A stretch of DNA of 12,374 nt, taken from positions 1 to 12,374 of the forward strand of contig DAOTZU010000173.1 of the NCBI GenBank assembly GCA_034433995.1. The letters run 5' to 3'. Both the position numbers and the translations under genes were made by a program. This document shows positions 1-6,366 of this stretch, one piece after another. The first letter of the stretch is position 1. Each line of letters starts with the position of its first letter. This DNA is from DAOTZU01 sp034433995. Its GTDB lineage: Bacteria; Chloroflexota; Anaerolineae; UBA1429. The notes beneath the pieces were generated by a model. It was given only the letters and a program-made list of their open reading frames with translations. It was not told the DNA's origin and did no database searches.

Positions 1-205
1 CCCCCGCCCAACTGCCCCGCGCGGCATAATACTCGGCCAGGATGGGCACCAGCATCATCGTCCGCGGCGTCATCCCGTAAGAGACATAGGTTTCGAAATG
101 GCGTCCTGCGTAGATGTGGGTGAGGATGCCCACCGTGCCCACGGCGACCACCACCGTCAGCGCCAGGGCAAGGATCAATTTCACGGCAAAGGGGAGATGT
201 TTCAC
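1..205 (-). CDS. Sensor histidine kinase, N-terminal part (cut by window edge)
   Basis: Only the first 68 codons are in the window; the gene continues off the left edge. It starts at a GTG one base after the response-regulator stop (TGA-G-GTG), so the two are almost certainly co-transcribed and translationally coupled. The visible protein has a short basic start (VKHLPFAVK), one hydrophobic membrane segment at about residues 8-28, and the beginning of an extracytoplasmic sensor region ending in a YYAARGSW stretch. I associate that stretch with HAMP-type sensor kinases of the BaeS kind. HAMP, HisKA and HATPase domains are not visible, so the kinase call rests on the membrane topology and on the regulator next door. 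The ligand cannot be predicted. Confidence 0.75.
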   Translation of the reverse strand, partial: MKHLPFAVKLILALALTVVVAVGTVGILTHIYAGRHFETYVSYGMTPRTMMLVPILAEYYAARGSWAG

Positions 206-206
206 C

Positions 207-896
207 TCAATCTTCTCGCATCTTGTAGCCCACGCCGTGGACCGTGAGGAGATATTCCGGCTCGCGCGGGTTGGCCTCGATCTTGCGCCTCAGGTTTTTG
301 ATGTGGGTGTCGATGGTGCGCTCGTATCCTTCGTAGGCGATGCCCTGGGTGGCCTCCAAGAGCTGTTCCCGCCGAAAGACGCGGCCCGGCGCGCGCATCA
401 TCACTTTGAGGATGTCGAATTCGGACGGGGTGAGATCTACAAGTTTCCCATCCACGGTGAGGGTGCGCTTGGTCTCATCCAGGCGCAGCGCCCCCACGAC
501 GAGGATCGCCTGGCCGGCTTGGTCGGCGGTGGGCCGGGTGCGGCGCAAGACGGCGCGCACCCGCGCCACCACCTCGCGGGGGCTAAAGGGCTTGGTCACA
601 TAATCATCCGCCCCCAGCTCCAAGCCGATGATGCGGTCCGTCTCCTCCACCCGGGCGGTGAGCATGATGATGGGCACGTCGGACTCTTTGCGGATGGCAC
701 GGCAGACGTCGATGCCATCCATGCCGGGCAACATCAGATCCAGGATGATCAGGTCAGGGCGCTCCTGGCGGGCCAGGCGCAGCGCCTCTACGCCGTCGTA
801 GGCGGTCAGCACGGCGAACCCCGCCCGTTCCAAGTAGCCGCGCAACACGCGGACGATCTGGGCCTCATCATCCACCACCAATACGCGAGCGGCCAT
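207..896 (-). CDS. OmpR/PhoB-family response regulator
   Basis: This is a DNA-binding response regulator of 229 aa, normal for the family. The receiver domain (about 1-115) has the acidic pair D9/D10 in VLVVDDE, phospho-acceptor D53 in LILDLMLPGMDG, T80 in MLTAR and K102 in DDYVTKPF. The winged-helix effector domain (about 130-229) shows LTPSEFDIL, the recognition-helix segment TIDTHIKNLRRKIE and the wing VHGVGYKM. Phosphorylation by the downstream kinase should promote dimer binding to promoter direct repeats. I prefer the ATG at 896 because the protein then begins MAARVLVVDDE as relatives do and is preceded by GAGGAAGG. An in-frame ATG at 917 would add seven residues. A promoter lies at 939-967. 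The regulon cannot be deduced. Confidence 0.95.
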   Translation of the reverse strand: MAARVLVVDDEAQIVRVLRGYLERAGFAVLTAYDGVEALRLARQERPDLIILDLMLPGMDGIDVCRAIRKESDVPIIMLTARVEETDRIIGLELGADDYVTKPFSPREVVARVRAVLRRTRPTADQAGQAILVVGALRLDETKRTLTVDGKLVDLTPSEFDILKVMMRAPGRVFRREQLLEATQGIAYEGYERTIDTHIKNLRRKIEANPREPEYLLTVHGVGYKMRED

Positions 897-938
897 GCCT
901 TCCTCTTGTTGCTCCATAAGCCTCGTGCGACCCTTGAT

Positions 939-967
939 AGCTTAGTGTGTCCTGGCCGGTGTGTCAA
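939..967 (-). promoter_or_regulatory. Sigma-70-type promoter for the two-component operon
   Basis: Read on the minus strand, a perfect -35 TTGACA (962-967) is followed after 17 bases by TAAGCT (939-944) as -10. The -10 is weak (three of six consensus positions). Transcription would begin near 932, leaving a leader of roughly 35 bases to the ATG at 896, with room for the GAGGAAGG ribosome site. The alternative ATG at 917 would leave only about 15 bases, which adds mild support to the shorter protein. Confidence 0.45.
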
Positions 968-983
968 CTTATAGGGATAACCC

Positions 984-1016
984 AACCTCCCGCCACCTTT
1001 TGGGTTGCGGGAGGTT
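984..1016 (-). terminator. 10-bp hairpin after the DUF4405-like gene
   Basis: AACCTCCCGC (984-993) pairs perfectly with GCGGGAGGTT (1007-1016) around a 13-base loop. It lies just past the stop of the minus-strand membrane-protein gene and upstream of the response-regulator promoter, where a terminator would be expected. No T-run follows on the minus strand, so it is not a classic intrinsic terminator. AACCCAA (979-985) and TTGGGTT (1000-1006) can form a competing stem. Confidence 0.4.
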
Positions 1017-1037
1017 AGAGTTCGGAGCGCTATCCTG

Positions 1038-1370
1038 TTAGGAAGCGCACTCTTGCTCGGTAGCCGGGCGCGCTTGGGCCGGGAAGGCCTCGCGCCAGAT
1101 GTTGCGCACCGTGCAGACGATCCAGCGCCAATGGAGCACCACATGGAGCAAGATCCCCGCCACCATCACCACCGCGAACCAATCGTGCAGCCAAAGCCAC
1201 GTGCTGCGCGACAGGATAAAGGTTTGCGTGACCAAGGCGTTGCGCCCGCCCTGAAAGCCCGCGTGGGGCAAGACGAGCCACAAGACGAATCCCGAGATGG
1301 CCTCCACCAGGAATGCCAGGCCGATGGCGAGATCAATCCAGAAGTTGATTTTGGCTTTATTGAGTTTCAT
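1038..1370 (-). CDS. DUF4405-like small integral membrane protein
   Basis: This 110-aa protein has two clear membrane segments, at about residues 9-34 and 57-80, and a polar C-terminal tail. Histidines H62 (WLWLHDW), H76 and H80 (LLHVVLHWRWI) sit in or at the end of the second segment. The LH-x3-HWxW pattern is typical of DUF4405 proteins, which resemble cytochrome b561 or formate dehydrogenase gamma membrane halves, so haem binding and a role in membrane electron transfer are possible but unproven. The ATG at 1370 is preceded by GGAG about nine bases upstream. The frame stays open further upstream on the minus strand to about 2303, but that part only shadows the transketolase gene. No redox partner gene is adjacent, so the physiological role is unknown. 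Confidence 0.75.
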   Translation of the reverse strand: MKLNKAKINFWIDLAIGLAFLVEAISGFVLWLVLPHAGFQGGRNALVTQTFILSRSTWLWLHDWFAVVMVAGILLHVVLHWRWIVCTVRNIWREAFPAQARPATEQECAS

Positions 1371-1538
1371 GGTATGTTCTCCGCAAGAATAGTTGTTTGG
1401 AAGATGGTTGCGTCGGGCTTGACCCGCCGCACATTTCTGATTAGAGTATAGCCACGCGCCGTGGAGAAATTGTGAAGAGAATGCGGGGGCTGTATGGCGA
1501 TTCCAGCGCCCCCTGACCCTAGCCTTGGAGGAGGTGTT
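1371..1538. promoter_or_regulatory. Divergent intergenic regulatory region
   Basis: This 168-base gap separates the minus-strand membrane-protein gene from the plus-strand transketolase genes. A plus-strand promoter is plausible: TTGACC (1419-1424), a 17-base spacer, then TAGAGT (1442-1447). On the minus strand TATACT (1445-1450) could be a -10 for the membrane protein, but no convincing -35 precedes it. A perfect palindrome CCACG-CGC-CGTGG (1452-1464) overlaps this zone and could be an operator serving both directions. No open frame or RNA gene is visible here. Confidence 0.35.
1527..1535 (+). promoter_or_regulatory. Ribosome binding site fixing the transketolase N-subunit start
   Basis: GGAGGAGGT lies immediately before the ATG at 1539, with GGAGG seven bases from it. 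It excludes the longer start at 1494, which would prepend a proline-rich, non-homologous 15 residues. Confidence 0.8.
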
Positions 1539-2384
1539 ATGGCGACGCGCGACGTGCGGGAGTTGAGCCGCTTGGCCGCCGAAATGCGCCTGCGCATCGT
1601 GGAGATGATGGGGCCCAACAAGCCCCATCATTTCGGCGGGTCGCTCTCGGCGGCGGATATCGTTACCGCGCTCTATTTCTACAAAATGCGCTACGATCCG
1701 CGCAATCCCCACTGGCCCGATAGGGATCGTTTCCTCTTGAGCAAGGGCCATTGCGTGCCCGCCCAGTACGCGGCCCTGGCCATGCTGGGGGTGCTGCCTA
1801 TGGAGGAATTGCCCACGCTGAAAAAGTTGGGCAGCCGCTTGCAGGGCCATCCCGCCATGCATCTCACGCCGGGGATCGAGGGCTGCACCGGGTCGTTGGG
1901 GCAAGGCCTCTCTTACGCCAACGGCATGGCCCTGGCCGGACGCATCCAGGGGCGCAATTATCGGGTCTATTGCTTGATGGGCGATGGTGAGACCCAGGAG
2001 GGCCAGGTCTGGGAGGCGGCCATGACCTCCGCCAAACAGTGCCTGGGCAACCTCACCGGCATCATTGACGCCAACGGCCTGAAGGCCATGGACGCCACCT
2101 CCTGCGGCAAACTGATGGAACCCATGGCCGAGCGATGGGCCGCCTTCGGTTGGCGCGTGCGCGAGGTGGACGGCCACGACCTGGCCCAGCTCTGCGAGGC
2201 CTTGGATTGGGCCACCGAGGGCGCCGCCGCGCCGTCCCTCATCATCGCTCGCACCGTGAAAGGCAAGGGCGTCTCGTTCATCGAAAACCAACCCCAGTTT
2301 CACAACGCCCCTTTAACCGAAGCACAATTCCGCCAAGCGTTGGCCGAGCTGGAGGCCCGCTTGGCCCAACTGCGGGAGGGCTGA
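1539..2384 (+). CDS. Transketolase, N-terminal (TPP-binding) subunit
   Basis: This 281-aa protein carries the thiamine-diphosphate domain of a split transketolase, which moves two-carbon ketol units between sugar phosphates in the non-oxidative pentose phosphate pathway. Visible family marks are H31 in PHHFGGSLSAAD, SKGHCVPAQYA around H71, GSLGQGLSYANGMALA (118-133), the TPP/Mg motif GDGETQEG from residue 148 closed by D177-A-N179, KGKGVSFIEN (241-250) and H255 in FHNAPLT. Length matches stand-alone N-subunits, which are about half of a single-chain transketolase. The C-subunit starts one base after this stop, so the two are translationally coupled and presumably assemble into a heteromer with the active site at the interface. 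A related two-carbon transferase cannot be excluded from sequence alone. Confidence 0.93.
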   Translation: MATRDVRELSRLAAEMRLRIVEMMGPNKPHHFGGSLSAADIVTALYFYKMRYDPRNPHWPDRDRFLLSKGHCVPAQYAALAMLGVLPMEELPTLKKLGSRLQGHPAMHLTPGIEGCTGSLGQGLSYANGMALAGRIQGRNYRVYCLMGDGETQEGQVWEAAMTSAKQCLGNLTGIIDANGLKAMDATSCGKLMEPMAERWAAFGWRVREVDGHDLAQLCEALDWATEGAAAPSLIIARTVKGKGVSFIENQPQFHNAPLTEAQFRQALAELEARLAQLREG

Positions 2385-2385
2385 C

Positions 2386-3323
2386 ATGGGCGCATTGCGA
2401 CAGACCCGGTTCGCTTACGGCGAGGCCCTGGTGGAGGTGGGCCGGCTCCATCCGGAGGTGGTGGTGTTGGATGCCGACCTGTACAACTCGACCCGCACCG
2501 TCCTTTTCCGCGATGCGTATCCGGAACGCTTTATTGATGTGGGCATCGCCGAGGCGGATATGGTCAGCACGGCGGCCGGCATGGCGGCCTCGGGGCTGGT
2601 GCCTATTGCAATTCTTTTGCCATGTTTCTTACCGCCCGTTGCTACGACCAGATCCGCATTCAGATCGCCTACCCCAGCCTGCATGTGATCCTGGCCGGCT
2701 CCAGCGCCGGCTTGACCCAAGGACCAGACGGGGCCAGCCACCAATCCCTGGAAGATGTCGCCCTCATGCGTGCCCTGCCCCACATGCAGGTGTTGGTGCC
2801 GGCCGACGGCGTGGAGACGCGGGCCATGACCTTGGCCGCGGCGGAACTTGCCGGCCCGATTTATTTGCGCCTGGGGCGCTACCCCGTGCCCGACCTTTTT
2901 GATTCCAGCTATCGCTTTGAGTTGGGGCGGGCGACGCGCCTGCGCGAGGGCCAAGATCTGACCTTGATCGCCTGTGGCCACATGGTTAACGTGGCCCTTC
3001 AGGCGGCCGAGCTTTTGGCCAACCGCCAGGTGCAGGCGACGGTGCTCAACATGTCCACCATCAAACCTTTGGACCGCCTGGCCGTGACCTGGGCCATGAC
3101 CAACACGCCTTTGGTGGTCACCATCGAGGAGCACAGCATCATCGGCGGCCTGGGCAGCGCTGTGGCCGAGGTGATGGCGGAGGATGGTTGCGGGGCGCGG
3201 CTCATCCGCCTGGGCACCCAAGACGTGTTCGGCGAATCGGGCGAGGCCGACGAACTTTTGGCCAAACATGGTCTCACGCCGGCGGCCATCGCCGAGCAGC
3301 TGCGCCATGAGTTTGGGCGCTAG
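2386..3323 (+). pseudogene. Transketolase, C-terminal subunit, interrupted by one frameshift near 2610
   Basis: Residues 1-75 read from the ATG at 2386 and include the catalytic glutamate E56 in VGIAEADMV. The frame then runs into unrelated sequence and stops at 2688. The homologous continuation (NSFAMFLTARCYDQIR) is in another frame from base 2610 to the stop at 3323. Restoring one A after 2610 (GCA-AAT-TCT-TTT) gives a continuous protein of about 312 aa, the normal length. The second part contains DGASHQSLED with H119, VPADGVETRA and TIEEHSIIGG, covering the pyrimidine-binding and C-terminal transketolase domains. The conserved His usually found 12 residues before H119 is Ser107. As written, no functional subunit is made unless the base loss is a sequence error. 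The following Lon-like gene is 53 bases downstream. Confidence 0.85.
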
Positions 3324-3363
3324 TCGGCGCCCACATTTGACCCGCCTTGTCCCCAAATTATCT

Positions 3364-3369
3364 AGAGGT
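3364..3369 (+). promoter_or_regulatory. Ribosome binding site fixing the Lon-like start
   Basis: AGAGGT is seven bases before the ATG at 3377. The longer frame opens at a TTG at 3347 with no ribosome site, so 3377 is taken as the start. No promoter or terminator is evident in the 53 bases after the transketolase stop, so read-through transcription is likely. Confidence 0.6.
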
Positions 3370-3376
3370 CATTGCC

Positions 3377-5923
3377 ATGCAAACCAAAAACTTGGAACTT
3401 GCGCCGTACCAATTGCGCCACACCACCGATCCTGCCATCTTTACCTTCCAATCCACCGCGGAACTGCCCCCCTTGCAGCATGTGATCGGGCAACATCGGG
3501 CCGTGCGCTCCATTGATTTCGGCATCGAGATCCCCAACCACGGCTACAACATCTTTGTGGTGGGTCCTGCGGGTTCGGGGCGCACGACGGTGGTGCGCCG
3601 TTTCCTGGATCGCCAGGCGCGGCAAAAGCCCGTGCCCGACGAGTGGGTGTATGTGTACAACTTTGAGAACCCCGATCGCCCCAGGGCCCTCAATGTGCCC
3701 GCCGGACGGGCCATCAAGCTGCGCCAGGGGATGGAGGAGCTGGTGCAGCGTCTGCGCCAGGAGATGCCCCGCGCTTTCGAGGGTGAATTCTATGAGCAGC
3801 GACGGCGGGAGATCCTCCTCGATTTGCAACAGAAGCAACAAGAGTTGTTGCTGAACCTGGAAAAATACCTCAACGAGCGCGGCTTTGCCCTGATCCGCTC
3901 GCAGATGGGGCTGGCCATCGCCCCTGTGTTGAACGGCGAGGTGCTCTCCGCCGAGGCCTATGACCGGCTGGACCCAGAGATCAAGAAACGGTTCGAGGCC
4001 TATCGTCGGGAACTGCAAGAGCAATTCGACAAGACCATGCGCCAGACCCGCGAGCTGGACCGCCAAGGAAGGGCGGCCATCGAAAAGATCACCCAGGAGC
4101 TGGCCGGCTTTGTGGTGGATCAGTTGATGCAAGACCTCCGCGAGAGCTTTGCCGATTGCCCCAAGGTGGCGGCCTACCTGGCCGCCGTGCGCGAGGATGC
4201 TGTGCAGAACGCCGGCAATTTCATCGGGGGCGGCGGCGAGGAGGACAAATCGCCTTTCGCGCTGCTCACGCGCCAAACCGCCGCGCGTTTTATGGACCGC
4301 TACAAGGTTAACATCTTGGCGGAGGCCGGCAGCACCGAGGGCGCGCCGGTGATCATCGAATATAACCCCACCTATCCCAACCTCCTGGGCCGTATCGAAC
4401 ATCGGGCCGAGTTCGGGGCCATGATCACCGATTTCACCCAGATCAAGGCCGGCGCCCTGCACCGCGCCAACGGCGGATACCTGGTCATGGAGGCCAAGGC
4501 CCTCCTCTCCAACCCGCTGGCTTGGGATGGCCTCAAGCGGGCCTTGCGCAACCACGAGATCAAGATCGAGGAGATGGCCCAGTTCTACGGGCTGATCTCC
4601 ACGGCCACGCTAGAGCCGGAGCCGATCCCGCTGGATGTCAAGGTGGTCATCATCGGCGACGAGCGGCTCTACCAACTGCTGTATTACTATGACGAGGACT
4701 TTCGCGAGCTGTTCAAGGTCAAGGCCGAGTTCACGCCCACCATCCCCCGGGACCGGCAGGCGTTGGAGGAGTACGCTCTGTTCATCGGCGACCTTTGCCG
4801 GCGGGAGAATCTGCGCCACTTTGAGCCGGCTGCGGTGGCGCGGGTCATTGACGAGGCGGCGCGCAACGCCGACGACCAATACAAAGTCACCACCCGCTTT
4901 GCCGATGTGGCCGACCTGGTGCGCGAATCTTCCTTCTGGGCGGGGCGCGCAGGGCGCGAGACCGTCACCGCCGAGGATGTGCGCCAGGCCGTGTCCGAGC
5001 GCCTGTACCGCCTCAGCCAGATCGTCGAACGCTACATCGAGACGATCCAAGAGGGGACGCTCATCATCGAGACCCAAGGCGCGGTGGTGGGCCAGATCAA
5101 CGGCCTTTCGGTGATCCAGTTGGCCAATTTCGAGTTCGGCCTGCCCTCGCGGATCACCGCCAAGACCTTTATGGGCAAGGCGGGGGTGGTGAGCATTGAC
5201 CGCGAGGTCAAGATGAGCGGCCCCATCCACGACAAGGGGCAGTTGATCCTGGCCTCGTATTTGGCCAGCCGTTTCGCCCAAAAGCGCACCTTGAGCATGT
5301 CGGCCTCGCTGACCTTTGAGCAGAATTATTCCGGCATCGAGGGCGATAGCGCCTCGTCCACCGAGCTGTACGCCCTCATCTCCAGCCTGGCCGATGTGCC
5401 CATCAAGCAGAACTTGGCCGTCACCGGCTCGGTGAACCAATTTGGCCAGGTGCAGGCCATCGGCGGCGTCAACGCCAAGATCGAGGGATTCTTTGACGTC
5501 TGCCGCGCCAAAGGGCTCACCGGCGACCAAGGGGTGTTGATCCCCGCCGCCAATGTGCGCCATCTGATGCTGCGCGAGGATGTGGTGCAGGCGGTGGCCG
5601 AGGGCAAATTCCACATCTATGCCGTCTCCACGGTGGAGGAAGGGATCGAGTTGCTCACCGGCATCCCCGCCGGCGAGGCGAGTGAGCAATGGGATTATCC
5701 CCCCGATACCGTTTACGGCCGGGTGCAGGCCAAGCTGGAGAAATTTGCCGAGAACCTGCGTAAAGAGGGCGCCGAGGAGGAGGAAGAGGAGGAGGAGACC
5801 CCCTTCGGCCCAGGCCCCGCCGAGGAGGAGGAAGAGAGCGGGGAGCCCGATGAGGGCGAACCGGATGAGCCAGACGATGACACGCCGGAGGAACCTGAAG
5901 ACGAGGTGCCCCTGGTTTACTGA
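3377..5923 (+). CDS. Lon-like ATP-dependent protease (AAA_32 / S16 Lon family)
   Basis: This 848-aa cytoplasmic protein joins an AAA+ module to a C-terminal Lon (S16) proteolytic domain and lacks the N-terminal LAN domain of classical Lon. The P-loop is GPAGSGRT (63-70), with Arg at the usual Lys position, as I recall for this subfamily. A glutamine-rich coiled-coil insert spans about 115-260, a Walker-B-like NGGYLVMEAKALL lies near 365-377, and a lid region follows to about 545. In the protease domain S658 (EGDSASS) and K701 (GGVNAKIEGF) are the expected Ser-Lys dyad. It resembles the YcbZ/LonB-like group, presumed to degrade damaged or regulatory proteins. Residues 799-848 form an almost purely Glu/Asp/Pro tail, an unusual appendage. 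It lies in the same direction as the transketolase genes. Confidence 0.93.
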   Translation: MQTKNLELAPYQLRHTTDPAIFTFQSTAELPPLQHVIGQHRAVRSIDFGIEIPNHGYNIFVVGPAGSGRTTVVRRFLDRQARQKPVPDEWVYVYNFENPDRPRALNVPAGRAIKLRQGMEELVQRLRQEMPRAFEGEFYEQRRREILLDLQQKQQELLLNLEKYLNERGFALIRSQMGLAIAPVLNGEVLSAEAYDRLDPEIKKRFEAYRRELQEQFDKTMRQTRELDRQGRAAIEKITQELAGFVVDQLMQDLRESFADCPKVAAYLAAVREDAVQNAGNFIGGGGEEDKSPFALLTRQTAARFMDRYKVNILAEAGSTEGAPVIIEYNPTYPNLLGRIEHRAEFGAMITDFTQIKAGALHRANGGYLVMEAKALLSNPLAWDGLKRALRNHEIKIEEMAQFYGLISTATLEPEPIPLDVKVVIIGDERLYQLLYYYDEDFRELFKVKAEFTPTIPRDRQALEEYALFIGDLCRRENLRHFEPAAVARVIDEAARNADDQYKVTTRFADVADLVRESSFWAGRAGRETVTAEDVRQAVSERLYRLSQIVERYIETIQEGTLIIETQGAVVGQINGLSVIQLANFEFGLPSRITAKTFMGKAGVVSIDREVKMSGPIHDKGQLILASYLASRFAQKRTLSMSASLTFEQNYSGIEGDSASSTELYALISSLADVPIKQNLAVTGSVNQFGQVQAIGGVNAKIEGFFDVCRAKGLTGDQGVLIPAANVRHLMLREDVVQAVAEGKFHIYAVSTVEEGIELLTGIPAGEASEQWDYPPDTVYGRVQAKLEKFAENLRKEGAEEEEEEEETPFGPGPAEEEEESGEPDEGEPDEPDDDTPEEPEDEVPLVY

Positions 5924-5927
5924 GCAA

Positions 5928-5956
5928 GCGAGCGCCGGCGGCCGGCCGGCGCTCGC
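5928..5956 (+). terminator. Strong hairpin after the Lon-like gene
   Basis: GCGAGCGCCGGC (5928-5939) pairs perfectly with GCCGGCGCTCGC (5945-5956) around a five-base loop, starting five bases after the Lon-like stop. Only a short TTT follows on the plus strand. It sits between two convergent genes and probably terminates the transketolase-Lon operon; the weak U-tract leaves this uncertain. Confidence 0.65.
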
Positions 5957-5980
5957 GCTTTGTGCTCAACCGAGATGCAG

Positions 5981-6325
5981 CTACTGTTTGGCCGGGCCGA
6001 GGACCTCGCGCACGGCATAGAGCACCTCGTAATACTCGGCGCTGCCGGCCAGCTTCAGTTCGCCATTAATAAACACGAAAGGATAGTAGAAATAGCCCTC
6101 AGGCACCTTCTCTAAAAGATGTTTCTGCTGGGCATAGGTCTCTGGGTGGGCCATGTCATAATACTCCACCACCACGCGATCGCCGTAGAAACGCTGCAGA
6201 TACTGCTTGGTGAGCTCGGTGGTCTCCTCCGAAGACCGCCGCGGCCCTCAACCGCGCCGGCAACTCTCGCCCTCGCTGTTGCCCAGGACCGTCACCACCA
6301 ACGGTTGAACCTTTTCCGTTTCCAT
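5981..6325 (-). pseudogene. Thioredoxin-like small protein (YuzD-like), disrupted by in-frame TGA
   Basis: Translation from the ATG at 6325, which has a strong AGGAGGT ribosome site, gives METEKVQPLVVTVLGNSEGE then SCRRG and a TGA stop at 6248-6250. The same frame then continues as SSEETTELTKQYLQRFYGD to a natural stop at 5981, 114 codons in all. The C-terminal part (YFYYPFVFINGELKLAG, then a helix) looks like a thioredoxin-fold redox protein of the YuzD/DUF1462 kind. The expected CxxC appears as GESC, so the first cysteine is missing. If eight bases (GGTTGAGG) after CGGCGC and one G before GAGGAG were extra, the helix would read CRRAAAVFEETTELTKQ and the spacing would match YuzD as I remember it. 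I therefore favour indel decay or sequence error over selenocysteine recoding. Confidence 0.65.
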
Positions 6326-6331
6326 CTTGAC

Positions 6332-6338
6332 ACCTCCT
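6332..6338 (-). promoter_or_regulatory. Ribosome binding site of the thioredoxin-like gene
   Basis: On the minus strand AGGAGGT sits six bases before the ATG at 6325. It shows that the intact gene began upstream of the in-frame TGA rather than at an internal ATG such as that at 6175. Confidence 0.75.
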
Positions 6339-6366
6339 GCAAGACTATGAATATGAAAGGGTTACC

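Noticed and set aside
1371..2303. Upstream extension of the DUF4405-like frame to 421 codons
   Set aside because: The extension lies antisense to the transketolase N-subunit and has no homologous character. The ATG at 1370 has a ribosome site and begins a proper membrane protein.
2600..2625. Programmed -1 frameshift in the transketolase C-subunit
   Set aside because: No X-XXY-YYZ slippery heptamer is present at the point where the frames must switch, and I saw no obvious stimulatory hairpin right after it.
3362..5689. Long minus-strand open frames (3362-4555 and 4610-5689) opposite the Lon-like gene
   Set aside because: They are antisense shadows caused by GC-rich third positions; no motif or ribosome site supports them.
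6205..6262. Selenocysteine at the in-frame TGA
   Set aside because: The TGA is not in a CxxU or UxxC position, the first motif cysteine is already lost, and the candidate hairpin is short with an atypical loop. Indel decay explains the spacing better. Kept as a testable alternative in the findings.
6327..6357. TTGACA with TATGAA as a sulfatase promoter
   Set aside because: The spacer would be 19 bases and the -10 would overlap the AAAGGG ribosome site, ten bases from the ATG. The TTGACA also overlaps the ribosome site of the opposing gene.
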